From NCBI RefSeq assembly GCF_019970065.1, contig NZ_JAHXYH010000001.1, positions 1,488,001 through 1,552,000 on the forward strand: 64,000 nucleotides of DNA. The letters run 5' to 3'. This DNA is from Chryseobacterium sp. OSA05B. Its GTDB lineage: Bacteria > Bacteroidota > Bacteroidia > Flavobacteriales > Weeksellaceae. Positions within the stretch are counted from its first letter, which is position 1; every line of letters begins with the position of its first letter. The position numbers and the translations under genes are program-made. This document shows positions 33,734 through 41,219 of this stretch, in pieces. The notes beneath the pieces are model-generated. The model was not told the DNA's origin, made no database searches, and saw nothing but the letters and a program-made list of their open reading frames with translations.

Positions 33734-34213
33734 ATGGACATTAAAGACATACAGAATCTTATCAAGTTTGTATCTAAGGCTGAAGTTTCAGAAGTTAAGT
33801 ACAAAACTAAAGATTTCGAGATCACTATTAAAACTCCATTAGCCGGTAGCGATGCGGTTTACGCACAGCCAGCAGTATACCACACAGCTCCTCAGGCAGC
33901 AGCTCCTGCTCAGGTAGCAGCTCCTGCAGCAGCACCAGCTGAAAAAGCGGAAGCGGCTTCTGACGACAGCAAATATGTGGCTATCAAGTCTCCAATGATT
34001 GGTACTTTCTACAGAAAGCCATCTCCGGATAAAGATGTATTCGTAAACGTAGGCGACGAAGTTTCTGCAGGAAAAGTAGTTTGTGTAATCGAAGCAATGA
34101 AGTTATTTAACCAGATCGATTCTGAGATCAGCGGAAAAATCGTGAAGATTTTGGTAGATGATGCTACTCCGGTAGAATACGATCAGCCTTTATTCTTAGT
34201 AGATCCATCTTAA
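33734..34213 (+). CDS. accB: Biotin carboxyl carrier protein of acetyl-CoA carboxylase
   Basis: This 159-residue carrier has a helical N-terminal segment (DIKDIQNLIKFVSKAEVSEV) and an Ala/Pro-rich flexible linker at about 48-76. The biotinyl domain at about 80-159 has Lys123 in the EAMKLF motif as biotin site. It is followed by accC after about 100 bases, forming the biotin carboxylase half of the enzyme. The first committed step of fatty-acid synthesis depends on it. Confidence 0.97.
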   Translation: MDIKDIQNLIKFVSKAEVSEVKYKTKDFEITIKTPLAGSDAVYAQPAVYHTAPQAAAPAQVAAPAAAPAEKAEAASDDSKYVAIKSPMIGTFYRKPSPDKDVFVNVGDEVSAGKVVCVIEAMKLFNQIDSEISGKIVKILVDDATPVEYDQPLFLVDPS

Positions 34214-34305
34214 TTTCGAGGTTAGATGTTAGACATTAGATGTTAGACTTAATTCTGCATTCAAAATAACATTATCTAATTTTCAAATTATCTAATTTTC
34301 AAATT
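34214..34305. repeat. Word repeats in the accB-accC gap
   Basis: The left part repeats gttagatgttagacattagatgttagac. The right part holds a perfect 17-base direct repeat, attatctaattttcaaa followed by ttatctaattttcaaat. It lies inside the accBC transcript. Confidence 0.65.
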
Positions 34306-34312
34306 GAAGAAG

Positions 34313-35668
34313 ATGTTCAAAAAAATATTAATAGCCAATCGTGGCGAAATTGCAATGCGTATCTTACGTACGTGCAAAGAAATGGGGATCAAAACCGTTG
34401 CGGTATACTCTACAGCAGACAAAGACAGTCTTCATGTAAGATTTGCTGATGAAGCCGTATGTATCGGTCCTCCAATGAGCAAAGACTCATACCTTAAAAT
34501 CCCTAACATTATCGCAGCAGCGGAAATTACCAATGCTGACGCTATCCACCCGGGTTATGGATTCCTTTCTGAAAATGCTAATTTCTCAGGAATCTGCCAG
34601 AAAAACAACATCAAGTTCATTGGTGCTTCTCCTGAGCAGATCGAAAAAATGGGTGATAAAGCAAACGCCAAAGCGACGATGAAAGCTGCAGGAGTACCAT
34701 GTGTACCTGGTTCTGACGGTTTGATCGAATCTTACGAGCATGCTGTAAAAGTAGCTGAAGAAACCGGATATCCTGTAATGATCAAAGCTACCGCAGGTGG
34801 TGGTGGAAAAGGGATGAGAGCTGTATGGAAAGCTGAAGACCTTAAAGATCACTGGGAATCTGCTATTCAGGAAGCTGTGGCTGCCTTCGGAAACGGAGGA
34901 ATGTACATGGAGAAACTGATTGAAGAGCCTAGACACATTGAGATTCAGGTAGCTGGTGACCAGTATGGAAAAGCATGTCACCTTTCTGAAAGAGACTGTT
35001 CTGTACAGAGAAGAAACCAGAAACTGACTGAAGAAACACCATCTCCTTTCATGACAGACGAACTTCGTGAGCAAATGGGTGCTGCGGCTGTAAAAGCTGC
35101 TGAATTCATTGGATATGAAGGTGTAGGTACTATCGAATTCCTTGTAGACAAGCACAGAAATTTCTATTTCATGGAAATGAATACAAGAATCCAGGTAGAA
35201 CACCCTATTACTGAGCAGGTAATTGATTATGACCTGATCAGAGAGCAGATCCTTCTTGCTGCGGGAACTCCTATTTCAGGAATCAATTATTACCCGAAAC
35301 TACACTCTATCGAATGTAGAATCAATGCAGAAGATCCTTACGCAGACTTCAGACCATCTCCGGGGAAAATTACAGGATTAAACATTCCTGGCGGACACGG
35401 AATCAGAGTAGATACTCACGTTTATTCAGGATATACTATTCCATCCAACTATGACTCAATGATTGCTAAGCTTATCACTACGGCTCAAACCCGTGAGGAA
35501 GCTATTGCTAAAATGAGACGTGCACTGGAAGAATTCTATATTGAGGGTGTGAAGACTACCATTCCTTTCCACAGACAACTGATGGATAATGAAGATTATC
35601 TTGCAGGAAACTATACGACAAAATTCATGGAAGATTTTGTAATGGATAGAAAATATGATAATCACTAA
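34313..35668 (+). CDS. accC: Biotin carboxylase of acetyl-CoA carboxylase
   Basis: This 451-residue ATP-grasp enzyme carboxylates the biotin on AccB. It begins [19 protein letters not shown]; a TTG three codons upstream is possible but the ATG at 34313 fits the family. Motifs are [17 protein letters not shown] (about 71-87), the glycine-rich ATP loop [13 protein letters not shown] (about 159-171), and [20 protein letters not shown] (about 287-306), which holds the catalytic Glu and Arg. Length is normal. accA lies separately at the window's right end. Confidence 0.97.
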   Translation: MFKKILIANRGEIAMRILRTCKEMGIKTVAVYSTADKDSLHVRFADEAVCIGPPMSKDSYLKIPNIIAAAEITNADAIHPGYGFLSENANFSGICQKNNIKFIGASPEQIEKMGDKANAKATMKAAGVPCVPGSDGLIESYEHAVKVAEETGYPVMIKATAGGGGKGMRAVWKAEDLKDHWESAIQEAVAAFGNGGMYMEKLIEEPRHIEIQVAGDQYGKACHLSERDCSVQRRNQKLTEETPSPFMTDELREQMGAAAVKAAEFIGYEGVGTIEFLVDKHRNFYFMEMNTRIQVEHPITEQVIDYDLIREQILLAAGTPISGINYYPKLHSIECRINAEDPYADFRPSPGKITGLNIPGGHGIRVDTHVYSGYTIPSNYDSMIAKLITTAQTREEAIAKMRRALEEFYIEGVKTTIPFHRQLMDNEDYLAGNYTTKFMEDFVMDRKYDNH

Positions 35669-35918
35669 GATTATTTTATATATAAATTTAAACTGCCTCA
35701 TTTCGGGGCAGTTTTTTTATTCCCGATATTTAGAAATTTTAATTTCTTTCAGATATTCACAACCAATCATACCGAGGCTCCTTCAATCTCCCTGCTCATC
35801 GGAAGTTCATAAATCCTTAACATTAAAACCCATAAACAACTGATTCTCAAGAATCAATTTACCTAACACTTGTTAGTCGAAGAATTACGACACTTTTTAA
35901 AATTTCCTGAAAAACTTT
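35669..35918. other. Gap after accC: terminator, then no gene
   Basis: The 331-base gap to hcp starts with the accC terminator. About 200 AT-rich bases follow in which I see no gene; a short frame spanning the terminator (35655-35843) is not credible. The gap ends with the hcp promoter. Confidence 0.6.
35691..35718 (+). terminator. Terminator after accC
   Basis: AACTGCC and GGCAGTT form the stem, followed by T7. It lies 22 bases after the stop codon. Confidence 0.9.
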
Positions 35919-35919
35919 T

Positions 35920-35948
35920 TTGTGATAATATAATTACTTCTATTTTTG
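35920..35948 (+). promoter_or_regulatory. hcp (tssD) promoter
   Basis: TTG at 35920-35922, an 18-base spacer and TATTTTTG at 35941-35948 match the -33/-7 consensus exactly. The leader would be about 45 bases with an A-rich stretch before the start codon, as is common for highly translated Bacteroidota genes. Confidence 0.82.
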
Positions 35949-35999
35949 GTGACATAACACAACAAACCACACAATATTAACAATTAAAATTTACTTATC

Positions 36000-36407
36000 A
36001 TGGCAGAAAGAAATTCAAGAGGAATTTTAAAATTCAACGGCGGTGAAGGACAGAAGTTATTAAAACTTAACTACAGTGTATCCCGCTCTACAGACGTTTC
36101 CGGAAGAGTAGCATCAGATCCTTCCAATGCATTGATCAAAATCACAGTAGAAGCTACTGAAAAATCTGACATCCTTGAAAGCCTTCTTAACGGAAAGTAC
36201 AAGCCTACAACCGGAGAAGTAACATTCAACAAATCTCACGAAGAAGGAACACTGACTACTTTGAAATGGGAGAACGGATATGTAATTCAGCACGAAGTAG
36301 ACTTCGATGCAGTAGATGACAACAGTATGTACATCAGCTTTGTAATCAGCGCAGAACAAATCGACCTTGGAACTTCTTCTTACAGAGGAGAATGGCCTTC
36401 ATCTTAA
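36000..36407 (+). CDS. tssD: Type VI secretion tube protein TssD (Hcp)
   Basis: This 135-residue protein builds the inner tube of the T6SS. The sequence (MAERNSRGILKFNGGEGQKL, KLNYSVSRSTDVSGRVAS, WENGYVIQHEVDFDAVDDNS) matches the Bacteroidota TssD/Hcp family. The beta-rich fold has no signal peptide, as expected for a cytoplasmically assembled tube. It has a consensus promoter and is followed by a hairpin before vgrG, which suits a tube subunit needed in large excess over the spike. No core T6SS genes (tssB, tssC, clpV and others) lie in the window. Confidence 0.93.
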   Translation: MAERNSRGILKFNGGEGQKLLKLNYSVSRSTDVSGRVASDPSNALIKITVEATEKSDILESLLNGKYKPTTGEVTFNKSHEEGTLTTLKWENGYVIQHEVDFDAVDDNSMYISFVISAEQIDLGTSSYRGEWPSS

Positions 36408-36430
36408 GAATGTAATTCCTACATCAAAAA

Positions 36431-36483
36431 AACAGCAGACAGAATGGTACACCCGGCGTGAGGGATGCTGTTCTGTCTTTTTT
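36431..36483 (+). terminator. Terminator/attenuator between hcp and vgrG
   Basis: AGACAGAA (36437-36444) pairs with TTCTGTCT (36471-36478) followed by a T run. An alternative stem, AACAGCA (36431-36437) with TGCTGTT (36466-36472), overlaps the first and excludes it. It probably ends most hcp transcripts while allowing some read-through. Confidence 0.7.
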
Positions 36484-36577
36484 GACTGTACTTGCTACTT
36501 TGTAACTAAAAATGAAGGTACAGATGATTTAGGATTATATTTTCCAGCTTTAAGTTTATACCAAAACAATACTAATC

Positions 36578-38494
36578 ATGGAAGAAAGCAGCAATTTTTC
36601 ATTCCGTCCCGATCAATACAAGGCTCCTGGTAATGCAGATAAAATTTCTGTAAACCAAATTCCGGGAATCAACCGTGTGGTAAAACTGGATATTGTGATT
36701 GAAGGAAAATCTGTCAATCATTTTAAACATTTCCGTTTACAGCAGAGTGCAAGGCGGCATCATCACTTCGAACTTATCCTTGCTCATGATTCTTTGGGCT
36801 CCACACAGAACCACAATCTCGAAGAAGCCCGCCAGTTCCTGGGAAAAAGAATCACCGTAGTCTTTAAATACAAAGATTACGAAAATGAAAGTCCTGAAAG
36901 AACTTTTGTGGGCGTTATCACCAAGGCAGCATTCAGTCAGGAAAAAATGAGTCTCGGCAATATTGTTCTGAAAGGGCAAAGCCCTACTATCCTGATGGAT
37001 TCAGCACCTCATACCCAAAGTTTCGGAGGTACACAGGCCGTTAATACGGGAATCATTGCAGACAAGGTCATCAAAGAAGCTTTAGGTTCTTCAAAATTCG
37101 ATTTCCGGGTTGACACTCAGAATAAAAGTTATATCAATTACAGCTCCCAGTACAACGAAACCCATTACAATTTTCTTGCAAGAACTGCGGAAGCCTACGG
37201 TGAACAGTTTTACTATGATGGTGAAGTCCTCCATTTCGGAAAACTTCCGCCTTCCGAAAAACCTGTTCGTCTCATTTACGGCAGCAACGTAAGTGATGTT
37301 CAGGTAGAACTGAAAGCCGTGCACACCAAACCTGAATTTTTTGGATATAACAGCAGCAGCCACACCAAAATGGCCGGCTCTGAAAATAATATCAGGCACC
37401 AGGGAGAAATTCCGGCCAAAGCCTATGAATTAAATAACAACATCTTCAAAACCCGCTCCCTCTCCCCTGCTCCGGTGAATGCCAATATGTTTATGGATGT
37501 GGACGATTCACAGAAAAGTGCAGCAGGAAGTGCAGCGGTAGAAGTTTTTACGGTTTCAGGAAATACAACAGTTCCGTTTCTGTATCCCGGATGTACCGCC
37601 GATATTGAAATGCGTAAACCGGATACAAGCCAGACTTCCTATTTTACGAGATTAACCGTTACCGAAGTCTTTCATGAAGTGAATGCCAGAGGATATTACA
37701 CCGGAAGTTTTGAAGCAGTGGCGGAAGGAACAGGCTTTATGCCTAAACCGGATTTTATCACCCCCAGCGCAGAACCACAGGTAGCCACTGTAATTTCTAA
37801 TACAGATCCTATGAATCAGGGACGTATTCAGGTACAGTTTGACTGGCAGCGAAATCCCGACACGACTCATTTTATCAGAATGATGAGTCCTGACGCAGGA
37901 GGAACGGATGCCATCACACAAAACAGAGGTTTCGTAGCTATTCCGGAAGTTGGAGACCAGGTCATGGTAGGTTTTGAGTACCATCATCCTGATTTTCCTT
38001 TTGCAATGGGTGGAATGTTCCATGGTCAGGTCGCTTTAGGAGGCGGATTGAACAATCACATTAAATCGATTCAAACCAGAAGCGGAAATAAAATAATTTT
38101 TAATGACCAGGAAGGCAGTATTTTTATAGAGGATCCGAGTGGCAATACCTATTTAATGGATGGCAAGGGAAATATTACGGTGAATGCTCCAAAGAATATG
38201 ACTTTCACCGCCGGAGAAAATGTACAAATCAATGCCGGACGCAATATCATCGCTTCCGCACAAAGAAACGTCAATATCATGGCTGGTGAAGACATCACTG
38301 AAACCGCAAACGATGATTACAATCTTACAGCAAGCAATATTATTGAAACGGCAGAGGCTGGCAGAAGTTCCAGAGCAAAAAATATCACGGAAAACATGGA
38401 AGCCGGATCCTACATCAGTACGAAAGATGCTATCAATGTAGAAAGTGCAAAAGAAGTCAATATCAACAGTGGCAAACAAGTAAAAATGCAATAG
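36578..38494 (+). CDS. vgrG: Type VI secretion spike protein VgrG (TssI)
   Basis: This 638-residue spike protein tips the T6SS tube. The N-terminal gp27-like part at about 1-390 has INRVVKLDIVIEGKSVNHFK and ETHYNFLARTAEAYGEQFYY. The gp5-type OB domain is at about 400-480 (NTDPMNQGRIQVQFDWQRN). The C-terminal part repeats short beta-helix motifs: GNITVNAPKNMTFTAGENVQ, INAGRNIIASAQRNVNIMAG and AINVESAKEVNINSGKQVKM. No effector domain is fused to it. It stops one base before the next gene, the presumed cargo, and all genes to 47.7 kb continue on this strand. Confidence 0.94.
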   Translation: MEESSNFSFRPDQYKAPGNADKISVNQIPGINRVVKLDIVIEGKSVNHFKHFRLQQSARRHHHFELILAHDSLGSTQNHNLEEARQFLGKRITVVFKYKDYENESPERTFVGVITKAAFSQEKMSLGNIVLKGQSPTILMDSAPHTQSFGGTQAVNTGIIADKVIKEALGSSKFDFRVDTQNKSYINYSSQYNETHYNFLARTAEAYGEQFYYDGEVLHFGKLPPSEKPVRLIYGSNVSDVQVELKAVHTKPEFFGYNSSSHTKMAGSENNIRHQGEIPAKAYELNNNIFKTRSLSPAPVNANMFMDVDDSQKSAAGSAAVEVFTVSGNTTVPFLYPGCTADIEMRKPDTSQTSYFTRLTVTEVFHEVNARGYYTGSFEAVAEGTGFMPKPDFITPSAEPQVATVISNTDPMNQGRIQVQFDWQRNPDTTHFIRMMSPDAGGTDAITQNRGFVAIPEVGDQVMVGFEYHHPDFPFAMGGMFHGQVALGGGLNNHIKSIQTRSGNKIIFNDQEGSIFIEDPSGNTYLMDGKGNITVNAPKNMTFTAGENVQINAGRNIIASAQRNVNIMAGEDITETANDDYNLTASNIIETAEAGRSSRAKNITENMEAGSYISTKDAINVESAKEVNINSGKQVKMQ

Positions 38495-38495
38495 T

Positions 38496-39779
38496 ATGGC
38501 TGGCGAAGGCGGAAATATCATACGGAATGTCTTTGGCAAATCTTACAAAGAAGCAGAACATATCATGAAAGATGCTTCCAAAGGTGCATTGGATTTTAAA
38601 TCACCTCAGGAAAATACCTTTTATGGTAAAAAAGGTGGTAAGAAACTGGATGAGTATAAAGCTAAAAAAGACATTTTACCTCTCAGAGTTTTAGCTGTAA
38701 AATGTTATGAGGATTTTGAATGTAAAAAAGAAGTCACCATAATAGAAAAAGATAAAAGATATTTTTATAAAGTAACCCAGTATAACAGAACTCCCAATAA
38801 ATCTGACCTGAAAAATCTAAAATGGGGCATTCAATATGATAATGGGACTATATCAAATGCCCTTCAGGTAACCGGAGAGGAAAAAATTTCTCACTTTGTA
38901 TCTAAAAAGGATACCACCACTACAAAAGTAAGAGTATATGCTTTTTTTAAAGCACCAAATAAAAATGCCAGTGTTGAGGTATATCTTCAGCATTTGAGAC
39001 TTGTAATTACTGATAAAACAATTGGATATTCAATTATCAGAATTTTTGACATCGCTAATAAAGGGATAGGAACTACAAATCCGGCATGCATTGTCAATGT
39101 TTACAGTGCAGAGCTAATATTGATGAAGCCGAATGAACAAAAGAAATTATATTCATTCGGGGTAACTAGAGACGGATGGCAAAAAATAGATGAAATTGAC
39201 AAGGATACTTACTATTTTATAAACAGAGCCTTTGAGCCAAAGGATTCAGCTGATAATGTGTATAATTCTATCGATTATATTTATCCAAACCAAATAAAAG
39301 GCTGGATACAATTTCCTGCTTTTAAACTTTCCCAAAATAATAGCTTGAAACTCGCCGCAGAACCTATCGAAAGGAATACAAAATTGGATGGCAAAACTCC
39401 AATACCTGAAAAAAGGGACGATATAAATTTTGCAAAGGATGTGATGATTCATATTGGAGGCCATTATTTAAGAGGCGGCACTGTATATATGGCACAACCT
39501 GGTGGAGTAAAAGTTGGAGTAGACTGGCTTGGCGGATCTCTGGGATGCTTTGGCTTTGTAGAAAGTGTTGATATTAAATCAAGTATTGCTTTGGCACAAA
39601 AAGCTCATGACGATGATGACTTTGATGACTCTATGTCTGATAAAGAGTGGTATAAAACGGTAGAAACCATTAATACCTATAGAAAACAATATGGTTCCGA
39701 CTTACTCATCCAAGTAGTTAAAAGAACAAATGCAAAAAAGAGTACCACCTATAAAAAAGAAGATATACTTTGGGAATAA
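38496..39779 (+). CDS. Candidate T6SS effector with L,D-transpeptidase-like C-terminus
   Basis: This 427-residue protein has no signal peptide. It starts one base after vgrG, the usual place for a spike-loaded effector. The N-terminus (MAGEGGNIIRNVFGKSYKEA) may be a loading segment. A middle region (about 60-300) has beta-rich repeats like Ig domains (VTIIEKDKRYFYKVTQYNRT). The C-terminal part has VMIHIGGHYLRGG with His319/His323 and GGSLGCFGFVE with Cys351. Together they resemble the His...S-x-G-C site of YkuD-type L,D-transpeptidases and related peptidoglycan-acting families. The His-Cys spacing is longer than in classical YkuD, so the assignment is inference. Base composition is more AT-rich than vgrG. 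Confidence 0.65.
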   Translation: MAGEGGNIIRNVFGKSYKEAEHIMKDASKGALDFKSPQENTFYGKKGGKKLDEYKAKKDILPLRVLAVKCYEDFECKKEVTIIEKDKRYFYKVTQYNRTPNKSDLKNLKWGIQYDNGTISNALQVTGEEKISHFVSKKDTTTTKVRVYAFFKAPNKNASVEVYLQHLRLVITDKTIGYSIIRIFDIANKGIGTTNPACIVNVYSAELILMKPNEQKKLYSFGVTRDGWQKIDEIDKDTYYFINRAFEPKDSADNVYNSIDYIYPNQIKGWIQFPAFKLSQNNSLKLAAEPIERNTKLDGKTPIPEKRDDINFAKDVMIHIGGHYLRGGTVYMAQPGGVKVGVDWLGGSLGCFGFVESVDIKSSIALAQKAHDDDDFDDSMSDKEWYKTVETINTYRKQYGSDLLIQVVKRTNAKKSTTYKKEDILWE

Positions 39780-40099
39780 GATTAACAAATAAACAGTTTA
39801 AGCTCTTGATAATAGAGTTCCAGGATCAGCCTGTTGAAAGCAAGATATTTATTAAAGTAATGAATATCCTTGCAATTTTATGCCTTATTTTTTTAATTAC
39901 AGGAGTTATAAGTGTCGTGATTACGGCAATATTTACAGGATGTTTTACATCGGATACTGATAATAATTTAGATTGTCTAAGTAATAGAGAAATTGCCTTT
40001 CTTTTTGGGAAAATTTTGTTGATTTTCTTTATCATGAATTTTTTCTTAAGTGTAATTATTCTTCTATTTAAAGCTTCTGAAAAGAATTCTGGTGAATGA
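39770..40099 (+). CDS. Two-helix membrane protein, candidate immunity protein
   Basis: This 109-residue protein starts at a TTG that overlaps the last 10 bases of the upstream effector gene; an internal ATG at 39859 would remove most of the soluble N-terminus. It has two hydrophobic helices at about 31-55 (MNILAILCLIFLITGVISVV) and 80-101 (FGKILLIFFIMNFFLSVIIL), with a Cys-containing loop between. No family is recognised. Overlap with a periplasm-acting effector gene and inner-membrane location fit an immunity role, which is inferred from position only. Confidence 0.6.
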   Translation: MGIRLTNKQFKLLIIEFQDQPVESKIFIKVMNILAILCLIFLITGVISVVITAIFTGCFTSDTDNNLDCLSNREIAFLFGKILLIFFIMNFFLSVIILLFKASEKNSGE

Positions 40100-40139
40100 T
40101 CCTGATTAGAGGAGCAATCAATGTACGAATACAGTATTA

Positions 40140-40389
40140 ATGAATAGATTAATTATGAAAAAAATATTAATCATTGCAGGTACAGCAGCAGGCCTATTCT
40201 TTTCAGTTTGGGATTCTATGGTGAGTTATGCAGATACTGCTCCTCCGGATAACCCAATAGGAATTGAAATTACTTCCTGGACGTTCTTTAAAGAGAACAC
40301 TTATATATATGTTCATCGGAGGCATAATAGGATGGGTGATTAGTTTGTTTATCAATACTTTTTCTAAAAAAGATAAAAGCAGAGTTTAA
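40140..40389 (+). pseudogene. Small membrane protein gene with a frameshift
   Basis: The frame from 40140 encodes MNRLIMKKILIIAGTAAGLFF and APPDNPIGIEITSW, then loses its character and stops at 40343. The +1 frame from about 40275 continues as LIYMFIGGIIGWVISLFINT and FSKKDKSRV to a stop at 40389, supplying the expected second membrane helix. One extra base (or two missing) near 40265-40300 explains this. It may be a real inactivation or a sequence error. Two-helix layout and position resemble a second immunity-type gene. Confidence 0.6.
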
Positions 40390-40410
40390 TAGAATATAAA
40401 AACAGCCAGC

Positions 40411-41202
40411 ATGCAAGAAAACCGGGTAAAACCTTTTCAGAAATATTCAGGGACACATGTTTATCATGTGGAAAACTCGCTTGAATTACAGTTTGGAGAA
40501 AAAAAAGGCTTCCATTCTTCCTGCAAACTCAATATACAGGAAACGGAAAATGAAGACCAAACCAAAAACTGGCTGATAGAAAAAATAGAGGACGCTCCCC
40601 TCCCATCTGAAAACATCTTTATGGAAATTCTCCAGGAGCTGGAACAAAGTTCTTATCCTGTTGAAGTAAAAGTGGATGAAAAAGGTGTTTTTCTCAGTGC
40701 TTCGGACCATCAGAAAATGGTAGAAAGCTGGAAACAGAAAACAGCAGGAATTCAGGAGAAATACCAGAATTCAGACGTGTTCAGAAATCAATACCTGAAT
40801 GCTCTGGAAGATGAATCACTTTTTTACAGGAACAAACTGAAAGAACCGTTCTGGAACCTTCTCTTCTTTGCACCATCTTATGTAGATAACGGTGAAAAAA
40901 CACACGAAAAATTTACGTGGAATATCAAAGGAATCGGAGATGTGGAATGCGAAGGAACCATATTAGCCGCACAGAGAGATTATGGTTTTGATGCTTTTTT
41001 CACCTCAGAAATCAGCATCCCAACTGATATAAAAGAAGAAATCAACAAAAAATACCAACCCAGAGTAGAGCAGTATAAAGCAACGCTCACCATTCAAATG
41101 GAATACAACTCCCCGAAAAGACAGTATTCAAAAAAGAAAGCTGACTTCATCCTTTCGGACGGAGAAAAGATATTATACCGGGAAATAAGCAGTATTATAT
41201 AA
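40411..41202 (+). CDS. Hypothetical T6SS-island protein
   Basis: This 263-residue soluble protein has no signal peptide or membrane helix. It is a mix of beta-rich ends (GTHVYHVENSLELQFGEKKG; KATLTIQMEYNSPKR) and a helical centre (MVESWKQKTAGIQEKYQNSD). No family is recognised. It lies 17 bases before the 1412-residue PAAR-like effector gene and has the more balanced composition of the island backbone. A chaperone/adaptor that loads the effector on the spike is therefore a reasonable guess, without direct evidence. Confidence 0.65.
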   Translation: MQENRVKPFQKYSGTHVYHVENSLELQFGEKKGFHSSCKLNIQETENEDQTKNWLIEKIEDAPLPSENIFMEILQELEQSSYPVEVKVDEKGVFLSASDHQKMVESWKQKTAGIQEKYQNSDVFRNQYLNALEDESLFYRNKLKEPFWNLLFFAPSYVDNGEKTHEKFTWNIKGIGDVECEGTILAAQRDYGFDAFFTSEISIPTDIKEEINKKYQPRVEQYKATLTIQMEYNSPKRQYSKKKADFILSDGEKILYREISSII

Positions 41203-41219
41203 CTTTATGAACACATAAC

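Noticed and set aside
34586..35203. Long minus-strand frame (205 residues) inside accC
   Set aside because: It is a codon-bias shadow of a highly conserved gene and has a Phe/Ser-rich composition typical of antisense frames.
35655..35843. Short plus-strand frame after accC
   Set aside because: It overlaps the accC stop and spans its terminator; composition does not look coding.
40275..40300. TTTAAAG near the break in the small membrane gene as a programmed -1 frameshift site
   Set aside because: The two halves are joined by a +1 shift (one extra base), and TTT AAA is not in the phase needed for -1 slippage on this heptamer.
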